Assembly (NCBI RefSeq): GCF_037975245.1 | Contig: NC_092575.1 | Location: 11,242,501 to 11,306,500, forward strand | Length of the DNA: 64,000 bases | Source of the DNA: Apostichopus japonicus | Taxonomy: Eukaryota; Echinodermata; Holothuroidea; Aspidochirotida; Stichopodidae | Direction: 5' to 3' | Shown: in pieces, positions 24,593 to 35,008 of the stretch | How the letters are laid out: each line of letters starts with the position of its first letter | Numbering within the stretch: the first letter of the stretch is position 1 | Position numbers and translations under genes: made by a program | The notes under the pieces: generated by a model | Told to the model about the DNA's origin: nothing | The model's input: only the letters and a program-made list of their open reading frames with translations | Database searches by the model: none

Positions 24593-25838
24593 TGTAAACA
24601 GGCTCCATTTCCTGTTTATAGTCAGTAAGCTGCTGGCTTCACATTTTATCCTTTTACTTAAAATATCCCATCAGAACAGAAGTTCATTGTCTCTTCTGCA
24701 GTTTTTGTACATAAATTTAGTGTCCATTAGCATGTGGGTTGCCTCTTTACTACAGGACTCCCTTGTTCTTAGAAAAGTTGGCACCAGCATTGCTGTGGTC
24801 AGAGTTTTTCTGGTAGCAACTCCAATCAGGAGATCTTTTAAGGATGGTTTAGAGAAAGTTACTTTACTGATTGGGTACTGTATCCTTACTCCAATTTGGC
24901 CCCTCCCTTTACTTAGACAAAGAAAATGCTGGGTATGCCATGTGGCTCCAGAGCACCTTAACCCCCAAGCCATGAGGACATAGGATTTAGTATTGTAGGA
25001 GAATTAGATACAAAGTTAAAGTTTTTATATCATATACCTGAATCTGTTCTGCGGAATGAATTTCAATTATATACACTCAAGAAGCCTACTGTAACTGTAA
25101 AATACAAATTAATTGCTAATCTCGACGTTTCCTGATACTGGTCACCATTGGAATCTCCCAGAAGCCTAGCTCTCGGCTATTACAGGAACTGTACTATTCA
25201 CTTTCCATTGCCATCTCATGGAAGGATCTTTAACCATTCTTTCTGGAGAACACTAACTTTACTTTGCTTTTATTTACGGCCCGCCATTGATGTCCCTTTG
25301 GAACTTTGTTTAATATACCGTGCCTGGATTCTATTCTATCTCCCCTGGATTCAACTCTACAGTATCTCGCCTGGATTCAACTCTACCTTGACAGCCTGCA
25401 GAACAATCTATTTCCCTTCGGTCGACCCAATGGACTTTAATTCATATTACATTCTGTGCATTTATATTGTCTAAGGATTTGTTTGTGTGTGTATGTGTGT
25501 GTGAGTGCAAAGTGGCCACCGGTGAGCAACCAAACTGTAAGTTAAACCATTCCTTTATTTTCTATTAAACTGGACCCCGCATTTCAATACTCTCCTACCC
25601 AAGTAAGAATAACTTTTTCCAATATTCATATTCATATTTCATATATTGGACTCTTCAGTTACATATATGAGTCTCACTGTTATATCTATTGTTTCAATAC
25701 AATTCTCTCTATAGTATATATACTTAGGCAGCTACACACTGTTTCTTTGTCATTTTTGAAGTGTTCATCTGTCTTCCTACTGATGAGACACTAGTGATTA
25801 AACCTCCAGTCAACCCAAAGGGAGTAACATCCCTTACA
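24593..25838 (+). repeat. 5' LTR of the Gypsy element
   Basis: 1246 bp, begins TGTAAACAGG and ends CCCTTACA. I noticed two differences from the 3' LTR: one C fewer in the C run near 24961, and A versus C in the 'aagcctactg' string near 25087. Confidence 0.95.
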
Positions 25839-25844
25839 TATTTT

Positions 25845-25862
25845 TGGTAGTACGAGTGGGGT
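25845..25862 (+). promoter_or_regulatory. Probable tRNA primer-binding site of the Gypsy element
   Basis: TGGTAGTACGAGTGGGGT lies six bases after the 5' LTR. Its start matches the complement of a tRNA CCA end. I cannot name the tRNA. Confidence 0.5.
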
Positions 25863-26199
25863 TCTTCGAGGTTTTGAGGGTGAATCTAAGTTCAGAATCC
25901 TTCTCAGTTCTGCAGTGTGTGGCTGACTAAGTGGTGTATTTGACCTTATAGAATCCAGGGTCAACTAAGTTATTCAAGTTGGTTTCACTGGCAGTATTTT
26001 TATTGCTATTCTCTCAGTAATTTCTTGGAATTTCAGTCTCAGTATATCTTGTGGTATTTCAGGTGTATCATTGACAGGCAGACATTTTAAAGTGTGTATT
26101 CATTGTTAGAAGTGTCATTAGAATTACAGTACTTCTCTTCATTACTGCATTATTGTATTAAGCCTGATAGATCTGACAGTTCCAAGTTGTACTCCAACC

Positions 26200-27177
26200 A
26201 TGTCTCTCCCAAGTAATAATGTGTCTCCTCAACCAGACTCTGCCCAATCAGGTGGCTCTCCATTTCCCCCTATTGCTTATGCATACATCCCCATAGATCA
26301 TAGAATACCGATATTTGTAGGCACTCCCACCAGTGCTAACGACCCTACAATTAGTGACTGGGCATCAAGTTTACGAGCAGCACTAAAGGCTTGGAAGACC
26401 CCATTAGATCAACAAGTAGAGCTAACTTTAAGATATTTGGGTGGGGTAGCCAAGAGAGAGGTTCTGGTGTTGGAACCATGCCAAAGGTCGTCAGTAGATG
26501 AGATCATTGCCTACTTGAAAAATATCTATGGGGACAAAACACCACGAGTCACCCTCATGGGACAGTTCTATGCCAGGCAGCAGCGGCATGGAGAAAAAAT
26601 TAGACAGTATGCCCTACACCTCCAGGAATTACTACAAAGGGTAGAAACAAATTACCCTGGAACGCTGCTTGGCAAGGATAAGGTCTTAAGAGATAGATTT
26701 GTGGAGGGCTTGGTGAGCCACGCTCTGAAGACAGACCTGAGGAAGGAATTAAGGAAGAAAGCAGGGTTGACGTTCTCCGAAATCCGGGATGAGGCCCTCG
26801 AATTAGAAGGGGAAATGGGGGCAGAGATGAATGCCACAAATGCAGACGTAATAAGGGCTACCAATCAACAGGTCCAAGGACAGCCGTCCGAGCTGCAAAA
26901 ATGGCAGCAGACAATGGAGGCTGCCTTCCTAACCATGCAAAAACAGATGAGCGAGCTGCAAGCTACCCTCACCCAGCCTCGCTCATGGCAAAACAGGGGT
27001 ACGACATATGGCCCACGCCCCACCGACCGCTTCACTAATGATGGGAAGCCCATATGCAGAATCTGCCACTTTCCAGGGCATATTGGTCGCAACTGCAGGC
27101 AAGGAAGGACAGAAACAGGGAGAGTTCCTCGAGCCCCTGCCAGTGGGCAACATCAAGGTACTGGGTCCCCAAACTAG
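26200..27177 (+). CDS. gag: Gypsy Gag protein
   Basis: 325 residues. The central part (ISDWASSLRAALKAWKTP, LRYLGGVAKREVL, FYARQQRHGEKIRQYALHL) resembles the retrotransposon Gag capsid domain. Near the C-terminus is one CCHC zinc knuckle, CRICHFPGHIGRNC (CX2CX4HX4C), for RNA binding. Gag assembles the particle in which reverse transcription takes place. The frame ends in TAG at 27175, directly after a slippery heptamer that would move ribosomes into pol. The start is the first Met, about 360 bp after the LTR. Confidence 0.93.
   Translation: MSLPSNNVSPQPDSAQSGGSPFPPIAYAYIPIDHRIPIFVGTPTSANDPTISDWASSLRAALKAWKTPLDQQVELTLRYLGGVAKREVLVLEPCQRSSVDEIIAYLKNIYGDKTPRVTLMGQFYARQQRHGEKIRQYALHLQELLQRVETNYPGTLLGKDKVLRDRFVEGLVSHALKTDLRKELRKKAGLTFSEIRDEALELEGEMGAEMNATNADVIRATNQQVQGQPSELQKWQQTMEAAFLTMQKQMSELQATLTQPRSWQNRGTTYGPRPTDRFTNDGKPICRICHFPGHIGRNCRQGRTETGRVPRAPASGQHQGTGSPN
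27168..27177 (+). promoter_or_regulatory. -1 ribosomal frameshift site between gag and pol
   Basis: CCCAAAC (27168-27174) is in the X-XXY-YYZ phase of the gag frame (C CCA AAC) and is followed at once by the gag stop TAG. Slipping back one base continues as CTA GTC TGG in the pol frame. The position and frame are seen directly; the mechanism is inferred. Confidence 0.65.
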
Positions 27178-30100
27178 TCTGGTCCACTGTTGGGAGTCAA
27201 ACAGTGGATAAGGACCGTATAGACCCAGGCTCAAACCAAAGACTACAAACAGAACAGTCCAGAATAGTAGGTGACTACATGCTCCTTGATATAGCCATTG
27301 AAGGTATCCCTGCCACTTCATTAATCGACACTGGCTCGCAAGTCACCACTCTCTCAGAGAAATTTTTCAAACAACATCTGATGGACCAAGGAGTAACTGT
27401 GGGCCCCATAACCTGGCTAAAGCTAACTGCAGCTAATGGATTAGATGTACCCTTCTCTGGTTGTGTGGAGGTGAATCTGAATATTTCTGGCATTACCATC
27501 CACACCGTAGCACTCTTGGTCCCCAGGGAACCTCTCCCAGGTGTTCCATGTCTCCTGGGAATGAATACCATTCGGCAATGTAATAGAGAGCTGTTTCAAA
27601 GCCAAGATCCTGCTTTCCGACAACAGTTTGTTGAGAACCCCCAACATGCAGTGCTGCTTCAAGTAATAAAACAAGTGAGGGAGGATGTCGATCGAGATCC
27701 AGAGGGCAGAGTAGGGAAGGTTGTTGTACCTAGGGGTAGGAGTGTAGTAGTAAAGGCCCGCAGTGAGACTCTAGTGGAGGGATTTTGTATATTAGAAGAA
27801 GAAATTACCTGCGACCGAATACTGTTAGAGTCACCTCCAGATCAGCATAACCACTTACCGAAAGGCCTGTGGGTAGCTAAATCTCTGAGTCGTATAGATA
27901 ACCATACGACCCAGGTCAGGATTATGAATACGGGGACTGAAGATATCTACTTGCGGAAGGGCACCCCGTTGGGATTTCTGTACAAGGTGAATCTGCTGCC
28001 GTCCGGGCCCACTCTAGACCTACAACAGACGGGACCAAACACTCTCCAGGTGGGAGTTATGGAACAGCAGGCTACCCTGTCAGAAGATATCCCCCCTGAA
28101 AGTGACTTTTTGTCTAAAGTGCATGTTGAAGCAGAAAACCTTACTTCAGACCAGCAGAACAAACTACAGCAGTTTCTGTACAAACACCAGGATGTGTTTT
28201 CTAAACATGACAACGACTACGGTTGTACCACTACTGTCACCCATACTATTCCCACAGGAGATGAAGCCCCCTCCCGAGAAAGACACAGAATGATCCCCCC
28301 AAAATTATACCAAGAGGTAAAATCACAGCTACAAGCCATGCTGGAGAACGGTGTAGTTCGTGAGAGCTACAGCCCATGGGCAGCACCAATAGTCCTTGTG
28401 AAAAAGAAAGATGGATCTCTTCGTTTCTGTGTAGACTATCGCCGCCTCAACGACAAAACTCGAAAAGATGCCTATCCCCTCCCAAGAATTGAGGAATCCC
28501 TGAACGCTCTGGGTAAGGCCAAATTATTTTCGACACTTGACCTGGCTAGTGGTTACTGGCAAGTTGCAATGAATCCTGATGACAGATCCAAGACGGCCTT
28601 CACCACGCCCATGGGGTTGTACGAATTTAACCGCATGCCCTTCGGGTTGTGCAATGCACCGGCAACATTCCAGAGGTTAATGGAGGGTTGTCTTGGGGAT
28701 CTCAATTACGAATCCGTCTTGCTGTATTTAGATGATATTATAGTATTTTCACCAGATTTCGATTCACACCTTGATCGACTGGGGGTTGTATTAAGAAGAC
28801 TACATCAACATGGTTTGAAGGCCAAACCCTCCAAGTGCCATCTTTTCCAGTCTTCGGTAAATTACTTAGGGCATATTGTCTCAGCAGAGGGGATTGGAAC
28901 AGACCCTGACAAATGTAAGGCAGTAAAGGAATGGCCCACCCCAACTACAGTCAAGGATGTTAGGTGCTTTCTGGGCCTAGCTGGTTTCTACCGTCGGTTT
29001 ATTAAAGACTTTTCAAAGATAGCAACACCCTTGTATCAATTGACTAGGGTACCAAAGAAGGGTGCCTCAAAAGCTCCCAAACAGACATTTGAGTGGACAC
29101 CATCCTGTGAAGAAGCGTTTCAAACTATCAAGGCCCATCTCCTATCGCCACCAATTCTGGCTTATGCAGACCATAACCTGCCCTTCAGATTATATACAGA
29201 CGCTAGCAATATGGGATTAGGGGCAGTCTTAACCCAACTACAAGAAGGACAAGAAAGAGTTATTGCTTATGCTAGTCGTAGTCTACGGGATTCAGAGAAG
29301 AATGACCAGAATTACAGCGCCTTTAAGCTTGAGTTCTTGGCCGTAACCTGGGCTGTTACACAAAAGTTTAAAGACTACCTTCTGGGCTCAGAATTCACAA
29401 TCTACACAGATCACAACCCGCTGGTATACCTATCTACTGCAAACCTGGGTGCTGTAGAGCAACGCTGGGCAGCTAGATTAGCAAACTATAGATTCACGGT
29501 AATTTACAAGCCTGGAAAACTGAACACGAATGCTGATGCATTATCCAGAATGCCGGGTCAACCAACAACACCTGCAGACGGAAATTATGACAGTGACGGT
29601 GATGTTTATCCATCCTTCCATCTGCAGCAGAATGCCACCACATTGCCTTCCTCCACTGAGCAAGGGAAGTGGGGCATGGACACTCTACCAGGCCACTCCA
29701 TAGAGGAGCTGAGGGAACAACAGCATTCCGATCAAGACATCCATGAAATCATTGATTACTTAAAATTACCTGAAAGACCACCCCTGGAAGGAAAGTCCGA
29801 AACCTTGAGATTGCTACTAATGCAATGGAATGCACTTAAGATTGTGGATGGCTGTCTGTATAGGGTGATATCAAGTGGGCCCCAGCTAGAGTCCTTGAGA
29901 CAATTTGTTGTACCCAAGGGCACGAGGAGAGAAATTCTTCAAAACTTGCATGACCAAGCCGGTCACTTTGGGATAGCTCGGACCCTTGCAATGATAAAAC
30001 AGAGATTTTACTGGCCCAACCTAGAGCGTGATGTGAAGCAACACTGTGAGGGTTGTACCCGTTGCAGCTTGGCGAAACCACCCACCAACAATGTCAGAGC

Positions 30101-31463
30101 CCCACTAAAGAGTATTCGAACCTCCGCCCCCCTCGAGCTTGTTGCAGTAGATTTTCTCAAGTTGGATCGATCATCTGATGGTTATGAAAATGTCCTGGTG
30201 ATAACGGACCACTTCTCAAAATTTTCCCAAGCTATACCAACCCGAGACCAAACTGCGGTCACCACTGCAAAGGCCCTATGGCAACACTTTTTCATAAGGT
30301 ACGGATGTCCTGCCCGAATACTATCAGATCAGGGAGCCAACTTTGAATCCGGTCTCATCTCTGAGCTTTGTCAGTTGTATAATGTACAAAAGAGCAGAAC
30401 CACGCCCTACCATCCACAAGGGAATGGTCAGTGTGAGCGGTTTAACCGTACACTCCTCAACATGATAAGGTCGTTAAGTGACGAGCAAAAGAAATATTGG
30501 CCAGCCTACCTGCCTGAACTTACATACCTGTACAACAACACACCCCATTCCTCCACTGGCTACGCTCCTTTTTATCTGATGTTTGGCCGCCATGGCAGAC
30601 TGCCAATTGATTTAATAGTAAAAACAGATGACCATCAGGAGACAGAAATTTCTACAGACTGGGTACAGAACCACTGGCAAAGACTGCACCAGGCACATAG
30701 GCAAGCAGAGGCAGAGTGTCAACGAGCTGCTGACAAGCAGAAGAAATATTATGACCGTAAGGCGAGAACAATGCCCATATCCAGAGGAGAAAGAGTTCTC
30801 ATTAAGAAGAGGAACAGGAGAGGTCTTCGTAAGACTGATGACTTCTGGCAAGCAGTACCCCATATAGTAGTTGACCAACCAAACCCAGATATACCAGTTT
30901 ACAAAGTGAAACCAGAACATGGTGACGGTAAAGAGAAGATGCTGCATCGTAATGCCCTGAAACCCTGCATGGTTACTGTTGATTACGAAACCTGGGAAGA
31001 ACCCAATGAACAGTTGGACGATCACGGAACGAGACAGGCAGCCCTTGGTGTCTACCCGGCTGATGTGACCCCAGTGATCCAGCTTCCTGTAATCCAGTCC
31101 CAACCCTCTTCATTACAAACTTACCCACCTGCAGTAGAACAAAGTATGCCAGTTTTGCCAAACAGACCTGAGAGAGAACTCGAGAACAGTGCTATTGCCC
31201 GAGAGAACACCACGTCAGAACCACCAGTTACCTCTCCCTTGTGTTCCCCTGTCCCCCGTATTGCTCCTCAAACAGAGAGATTACATTCCCCACCTATTTT
31301 AAGACGTTCTATAAGAATTAGAGGGATTCCCCCTGAAGAACCCCAGGGCATTCAAATTATTCAGTGCCCTGATTTACAGCCAGTTGTTATAACTATGTCA
31401 TGGTTGGAGGCAGGCCTTGAGACTGCCAGGTCTACAGATTATTTTAAGCATTTACTAAGGTAA
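27174..31463 (+). CDS. pol: Gypsy Pol: protease, RT, RNase H, integrase
   Basis: About 1430 codons from the frameshift site, without stops; an internal Met in the same frame at 27054 overlaps gag. Domains in order: aspartic protease with SLIDTGSQVTTLS at about 27320; reverse transcriptase with LDLASGYWQV, MPFGLCNAPATFQRLM and catalytic YLDDIIVFS at about 28724; RNase H with LYTDASNMGLGAVL at about 29200 and TDHNPLVYL; integrase zinc finger (HFGIARTLAMIKQRFYWP, CEGCTRC) at about 29960-30070; integrase core with VAVDFLKLD, LSDQGANFE and TPYHPQGNGQCERFNR up to about 30440. A basic C-terminal region follows. All key residues seen are intact, so the copy may be competent. Confidence 0.95.
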   Translation, partial: LVWSTVGSQTVDKDRIDPGSNQRLQTEQSRIVGDYMLLDIAIEGIPATSLIDTGSQVTTLSEKFFKQHLMDQGVTVGPITWLKLTAANGLDVPFSGCVEVNLNISGITIHTVALLVPREPLPGVPCLLGMNTIRQCNRELFQSQDPAFRQQFVENPQHAVLLQVIKQVREDVDRDPEGRVGKVVVPRGRSVVVKARSETLVEGFCILEEEITCDRILLESPPDQHNHLPKGLWVAKSLSRIDNHTTQVRIMNTGTEDIYLRKGTPLGFLYKVNLLPSGPTLDLQQTGPNTLQVGVMEQQATLSEDIPPESDFLSKVHVEAENLTSDQQNKLQQFLYKHQDVFSKHDNDYGCTTTVTHTIPTGDEAPSRERHRMIPPKLYQEVKSQLQAMLENGVVRESYSPWAAPIVLVKKKDGSLRFCVDYRRLNDKTRKDAYPLPRIEESLNALGKAKLFSTLDLASGYWQVAMNPDDRSKTAFTTPMGLYEFNRMPFGLCNAPATFQRLMEGCLGDLNYESVLLYLDDIIVFSPDFDSHLDRLGVVLRRLHQHGLKAKPSKCHLFQSSVNYLGHIVSAEGIGTDPDKCKAVKEWPTPTTVKDVRCFLGLAGFYRRFIKDFSKIATPLYQLTRVPKKGASKAPKQTFEWTPSCEEAFQTIKAHLLSPPILAYADHNLPFRLYTDASNMGLGAVLTQLQEGQERVIAYASRSLRDSEKNDQNYSAFKLEFLAVTWAVTQKFKDYLLGSEFTIYTDHNPLVYLSTANLGAVEQRWAARLANYRFTVIYKPGKLNTNADALSRMPGQPTTPADGNYDSDGDVYPSFHLQQNATTLPSSTEQGKWGMDTLPGHSIEELREQQHSDQDIHEIIDYLKLPERPPLEGKSETLRLLLMQWNALKIVDGCLYRVISSGPQLESLRQFVVPKGTRREILQNLHDQAGHFGIARTLAMIKQRFYWPNLERDVKQHCEGCTRCSLAKPPTNNVRAPLKSIRTSAPLELVAVDFLKLDRSSDGYENVLVITDHFSKFSQAIPTRDQTAVTTAKALWQHFFIRYGCPARILSDQGANFESGLISELCQLYNVQKSRTTPYHPQGNGQCERFNRTLLNMIRSLSDEQKKYWPAYLPELTYLYNNTPHSSTGYAPFYLMFGRHGRLPIDLIVKTDDHQETEISTDWVQNHWQRLHQAHRQAEAECQRAADKQKKYYDRKARTMPISRGERVLIKKRNRRGLRKTDDFWQAVPHIVVDQPNPDIPVYKVKPEHGDGKEKMLHRNALKPCMVTVDYETWEEPNEQLDDHGTRQAALGVYPADVTPVIQLPVIQSQPSSLQTYPPAVEQSMPVLPNRPERELENSAIARENTTSEPPVTSPLCSPVPRIAPQTERLHSPPILRRSIRIRGIPPEEPQGIQIIQCPDLQPVVITMSWLEAGLETARSTDYFKHLLR

Positions 31464-31865
31464 TCATAAGTTTGAGGAATGTTTATTAGTTTCATTTTCA
31501 GTTTATCCACTGGGATAGGTGAAGTGCTAGATGGACTTGATGTCCTTTGTACAAGTCTGTTATTGTTTTTATTTTTTGCTTTGGTTGTCAATAACAAAGT
31601 AACTTAGCTATATTCTAAGTACAGACGCACAGTCTATGTATTGGCAATTAGGAAGCTTCAGACAGGAGCAAAGTATCAGTATATTTCTATTCGTATTTGT
31701 ATTTTTCACCTGGATAAGATTTCGAGTTGAAATTCTTTAGATCTGCCTTAAGTGTTGTATTGCTGTTGTAAATTTAAGGTTGTTATATGTTTCTTTTCTT
31801 TGTTGTTGTATAGTGTATCTCTGTAGTGTCACAAGTTTTTAGTTGGCAGTGTAAGCCAACTCAAA

Positions 31866-31876
31866 GCAGGGTGGGA
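31866..31876 (+). promoter_or_regulatory. Polypurine tract of the Gypsy element
   Basis: A purine-rich stretch ('gcagggtggga') directly before the 3' LTR, where plus-strand DNA synthesis is primed in this family. It has one interrupting T and a C near its start. Confidence 0.6.
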
Positions 31877-33123
31877 TGTAAACAGGCTCCATTTCCTGTT
31901 TATAGTCAGTAAGCTGCTGGCTTCACATTTTATCCTTTTACTTAAAATATCCCATCAGAACAGAAGTTCATTGTCTCTTCTGCAGTTTTTGTACATAAAT
32001 TTAGTGTCCATTAGCATGTGGGTTGCCTCTTTACTACAGGACTCCCTTGTTCTTAGAAAAGTTGGCACCAGCATTGCTGTGGTCAGAGTTTTTCTGGTAG
32101 CAACTCCAATCAGGAGATCTTTTAAGGATGGTTTAGAGAAAGTTACTTTACTGATTGGGTACTGTATCCTTACTCCAATTTGGCCCCTCCCTTTACTTAG
32201 ACAAAGAAAATGCTGGGTATGCCATGTGGCTCCAGAGCACCTTAACCCCCCAAGCCATGAGGACATAGGATTTAGTATTGTAGGAGAATTAGATACAAAG
32301 TTAAAGTTTTTATATCATATACCTGAATCTGTTCTGCGGAATGAATTTCAATTATATACACTCAAGAAGCCTCCTGTAACTGTAAAATACAAATTAATTG
32401 CTAATCTCGACGTTTCCTGATACTGGTCACCATTGGAATCTCCCAGAAGCCTAGCTCTCGGCTATTACAGGAACTGTACTATTCACTTTCCATTGCCATC
32501 TCATGGAAGGATCTTTAACCATTCTTTCTGGAGAACACTAACTTTACTTTGCTTTTATTTACGGCCCGCCATTGATGTCCCTTTGGAACTTTGTTTAATA
32601 TACCGTGCCTGGATTCTATTCTATCTCCCCTGGATTCAACTCTACAGTATCTCGCCTGGATTCAACTCTACCTTGACAGCCTGCAGAACAATCTATTTCC
32701 CTTCGGTCGACCCAATGGACTTTAATTCATATTACATTCTGTGCATTTATATTGTCTAAGGATTTGTTTGTGTGTGTATGTGTGTGTGAGTGCAAAGTGG
32801 CCACCGGTGAGCAACCAAACTGTAAGTTAAACCATTCCTTTATTTTCTATTAAACTGGACCCCGCATTTCAATACTCTCCTACCCAAGTAAGAATAACTT
32901 TTTCCAATATTCATATTCATATTTCATATATTGGACTCTTCAGTTACATATATGAGTCTCACTGTTATATCTATTGTTTCAATACAATTCTCTCTATAGT
33001 ATATATACTTAGGCAGCTACACACTGTTTCTTTGTCATTTTTGAAGTGTTCATCTGTCTTCCTACTGATGAGACACTAGTGATTAAACCTCCAGTCAACC
33101 CAAAGGGAGTAACATCCCTTACA
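31877..33123 (+). repeat. 3' LTR of the Gypsy element
   Basis: 1247 bp, TGTAAACAGG to CCCTTACA. Nearly identical to the 5' LTR (about 99.8 percent by eye), which indicates recent insertion. Confidence 0.95.
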
Positions 33124-33304
33124 AATAAACCTACCTGACAGCATCATTAGTGCAGATAAATTCTAAGCAGCTAGTTCGTTTTTTGTGATGATGTAAAATA
33201 GATTGATTTTTTTCTTTTTCTTGAGACATCTCACGGGCCGCCAAAAAACACTGGCGGGCCGCATGTGGCCCGCGGGCCGTAGGCTGCCTACCCCTGGCCT
33301 ATAG

Positions 33305-34014
33305 GAACGATGTCCCAAAATGTCCCCGGACATATAGGCGAAGGAAGCTATCCGCCGCGACTGCATGTGAGTTTCTCGACTTGCTGTCCTGGGAGTCATA
33401 CCACAAAATGGTGCATATCCTCATACGCCATTATTAATAATTTAATAATATAACATATATGATATGCGCATTGACATGACAAAAATTTTGTTTTTATTTT
33501 TCGGGCAAGTCGTTACAACCCCCCCCCCCCCCTCCCCCAAATCAGATTGAGCTCATACGCCTATGACGGTAGTTCTATTAGGTATTTGTTTTTGGAGTAT
33601 TCAAAATCATAAGTTTTGTACGGTGGCGTATAAGAATCGCGAGATACAATTTGTCTGTTCAAAGTATCTCTTTCGAGATCCGGCTTTAGGAATCACAAAT
33701 GATTTTCGAGTTGGTTAGCATCATGTTTGATCTCTAGAGTAAGGCAAAATATGTCACCAAAAACAGAACTAGTATTGTTCGATACAGGTGACAAACGCCT
33801 ACAGTGGAATTGCGATCTTCCTTACCGGTTTCGAACCTCTGGACATAAAATCAGCGTCCATAGCCTAGTGGTTAGGGTGTCCGCGTACAGAGCGGGAGGC
33901 CCGTGGTTCGAATCCCGGTGGAGGCTGAAAGTTTTTTCACTGTTCTTGATTTTCCAACTCATTACGATTTTCATTTATATATATTCATTTGCCTTTGTCG
34001 TTTACCTCCATTGC
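33305..34014 (+). other. Intron 2, right part: transposon remnant and SINE
   Basis: Positions 33420-33570 match the interior of hAT-type elements A and B in reverse ('cgggcaagtcgttacaa', then a C run). A tRNA-like SINE head follows at 33854-33928. No exon was seen. Confidence 0.5.
33854..33960 (+). mobile_element. tRNA-derived SINE
   Basis: A tRNA-like head of about 75 bp has an A box (TAGCCTAGTGG, 33861-33871), a B box (GGTTCGAATCC, 33905-33915) and a CCGC/GCGG anticodon-type stem. The following tail 'gaggctgaaagttttttcac' recurs at 44867-44910. The head is not a clean cloverleaf with a matched acceptor stem, so it is a SINE, not a working tRNA gene. Confidence 0.7.
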
Positions 34015-34015
34015 G

Positions 34016-34099
<84 letters not shown>
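34015..34099. repeat. (TA)n tract
   Basis: About 85 bp of perfect TA dinucleotides following the SINE. Confidence 0.97.
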
Positions 34100-34102
<3 letters not shown>

Positions 34103-34740
34103 TTTAGGTGGATTCTATATGTATTGTCCACATGAAACATGTATGATTTTGCTTGATATGGTTCATATACAAATATCATGTTCAGTTTAATGTTTATATA
34201 AAATTCCCGATGCAACAGCAATATATAGAAAAATATTAGCTTCATATGTAGTATACCTTAGCAAGTTGTGCAGAACATGGGTCTGGTTTACAGTGCTGTA
34301 CATTACGATACCGAGATATATAACTGGATGCATTGGATATACAGTAACTCTCCTAAATGTACACACCGTGGCTGTAGGCCTACTATAATGTTACTGCTAG
34401 TAGTACAGTGGGCCGTGGGCTAAGCTAATTCGTGAATACCGCACAATGCTGTACTCTATGGCTACACTCTGTTGTAATATGTTTGTGACATGCTTTAACT
34501 AGTTAATAAACAATCATAAGAGCGAAGAATTACTTATTCATTTGGGGGTTGTGGGTTGTTTTGAAACTATGAGTCTTTTTGTTTTAAATTTAAAAACAAA
34601 ACTTTTGACAGGAAAGGCTAGATATGACATTCTGAGTATGAAATGTTCTGGCTGGAGAATCTTTTAACTTCTTTGACATTTTGGCTTGCGTTTTGTATGT
34701 CAGATATTATAAGTCATCTCAATTCTACTCCACTTTCAAG
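34100..34740 (+). other. Intron 2 end, nothing recognised
   Basis: AT-rich intron sequence leading to the exon 3 acceptor ('ctccactttcaag'). No repeat family or RNA was recognised. Confidence 0.4.
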
Positions 34741-34905
34741 ATAACGAGCATAGATTTGGAGTTGGGCGCGACATCGGTACCCTGGATATTGATGAAGATG
34801 GCGCCATGGTTATCAACAATGTTACAATAGATCATATATCTTTGTATACGTTGATATACACCGACAGAGACGGACATGATTATCAACATGAATTTATAAT
34901 TATAG
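34741..34905 (+). CDS. Ig receptor exon 3: second half of Ig-like region 1
   Basis: 165 bp, phase 1 on both sides, donor 'gtaatg'. It reads DNEHRFGVGRDIGTLDID and later INNVTIDHISLYTLIYTD, an E-to-G strand half of an Ig fold. The usual F-strand D-x-x-x-Y-x-C is D-x-x-x-x-Y-T-L, so the second disulfide cysteine is missing. Confidence 0.7.
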
Positions 34906-35008
34906 GTAATGTTAGTACCATTCATTTAAAGAGAACATTATTATAGAAACAATTTACTCTAATATCGAGAAAGGAAAATGTTGATCTTGTAATTACTTCG
35001 CGGTTAGG

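Larger units (their letters stand above)
24593..33123 (+). mobile_element. Gypsy/Ty3-type LTR retrotransposon, complete
   Basis: Two LTRs of about 1246 bp bound gag and pol in the order protease, RT, RNase H, integrase, which defines Ty3/Gypsy. The 4-bp target duplication is AATA (24589-24592 and 33124-33127). It lies in intron 2 of the Ig receptor in the sense direction, inside a small hAT-type element. No envelope-like ORF follows pol. Confidence 0.95.
24384..33304 (+). mobile_element. hAT-type element of about 370 bp, split by a Gypsy insertion
   Basis: The left end at 24392 reads CAGGGGTGGGCAACC and the right end at 33296 is GGCTGCCTACCCCTG, imperfect inverted termini of the hAT kind. 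The 8-bp flanks are GCCAATAG (24384-24391) and GCCTATAG (33297-33304), a target duplication with one mismatch. Removing the LTR element between 24593 and 33127 leaves about 370 bp with no frame, so it is non-autonomous. Confidence 0.8.

Noticed and set aside
33854-33928. Functional tRNA gene
   Set aside because: A and B boxes are present but the acceptor stem does not pair and a SINE tail follows.
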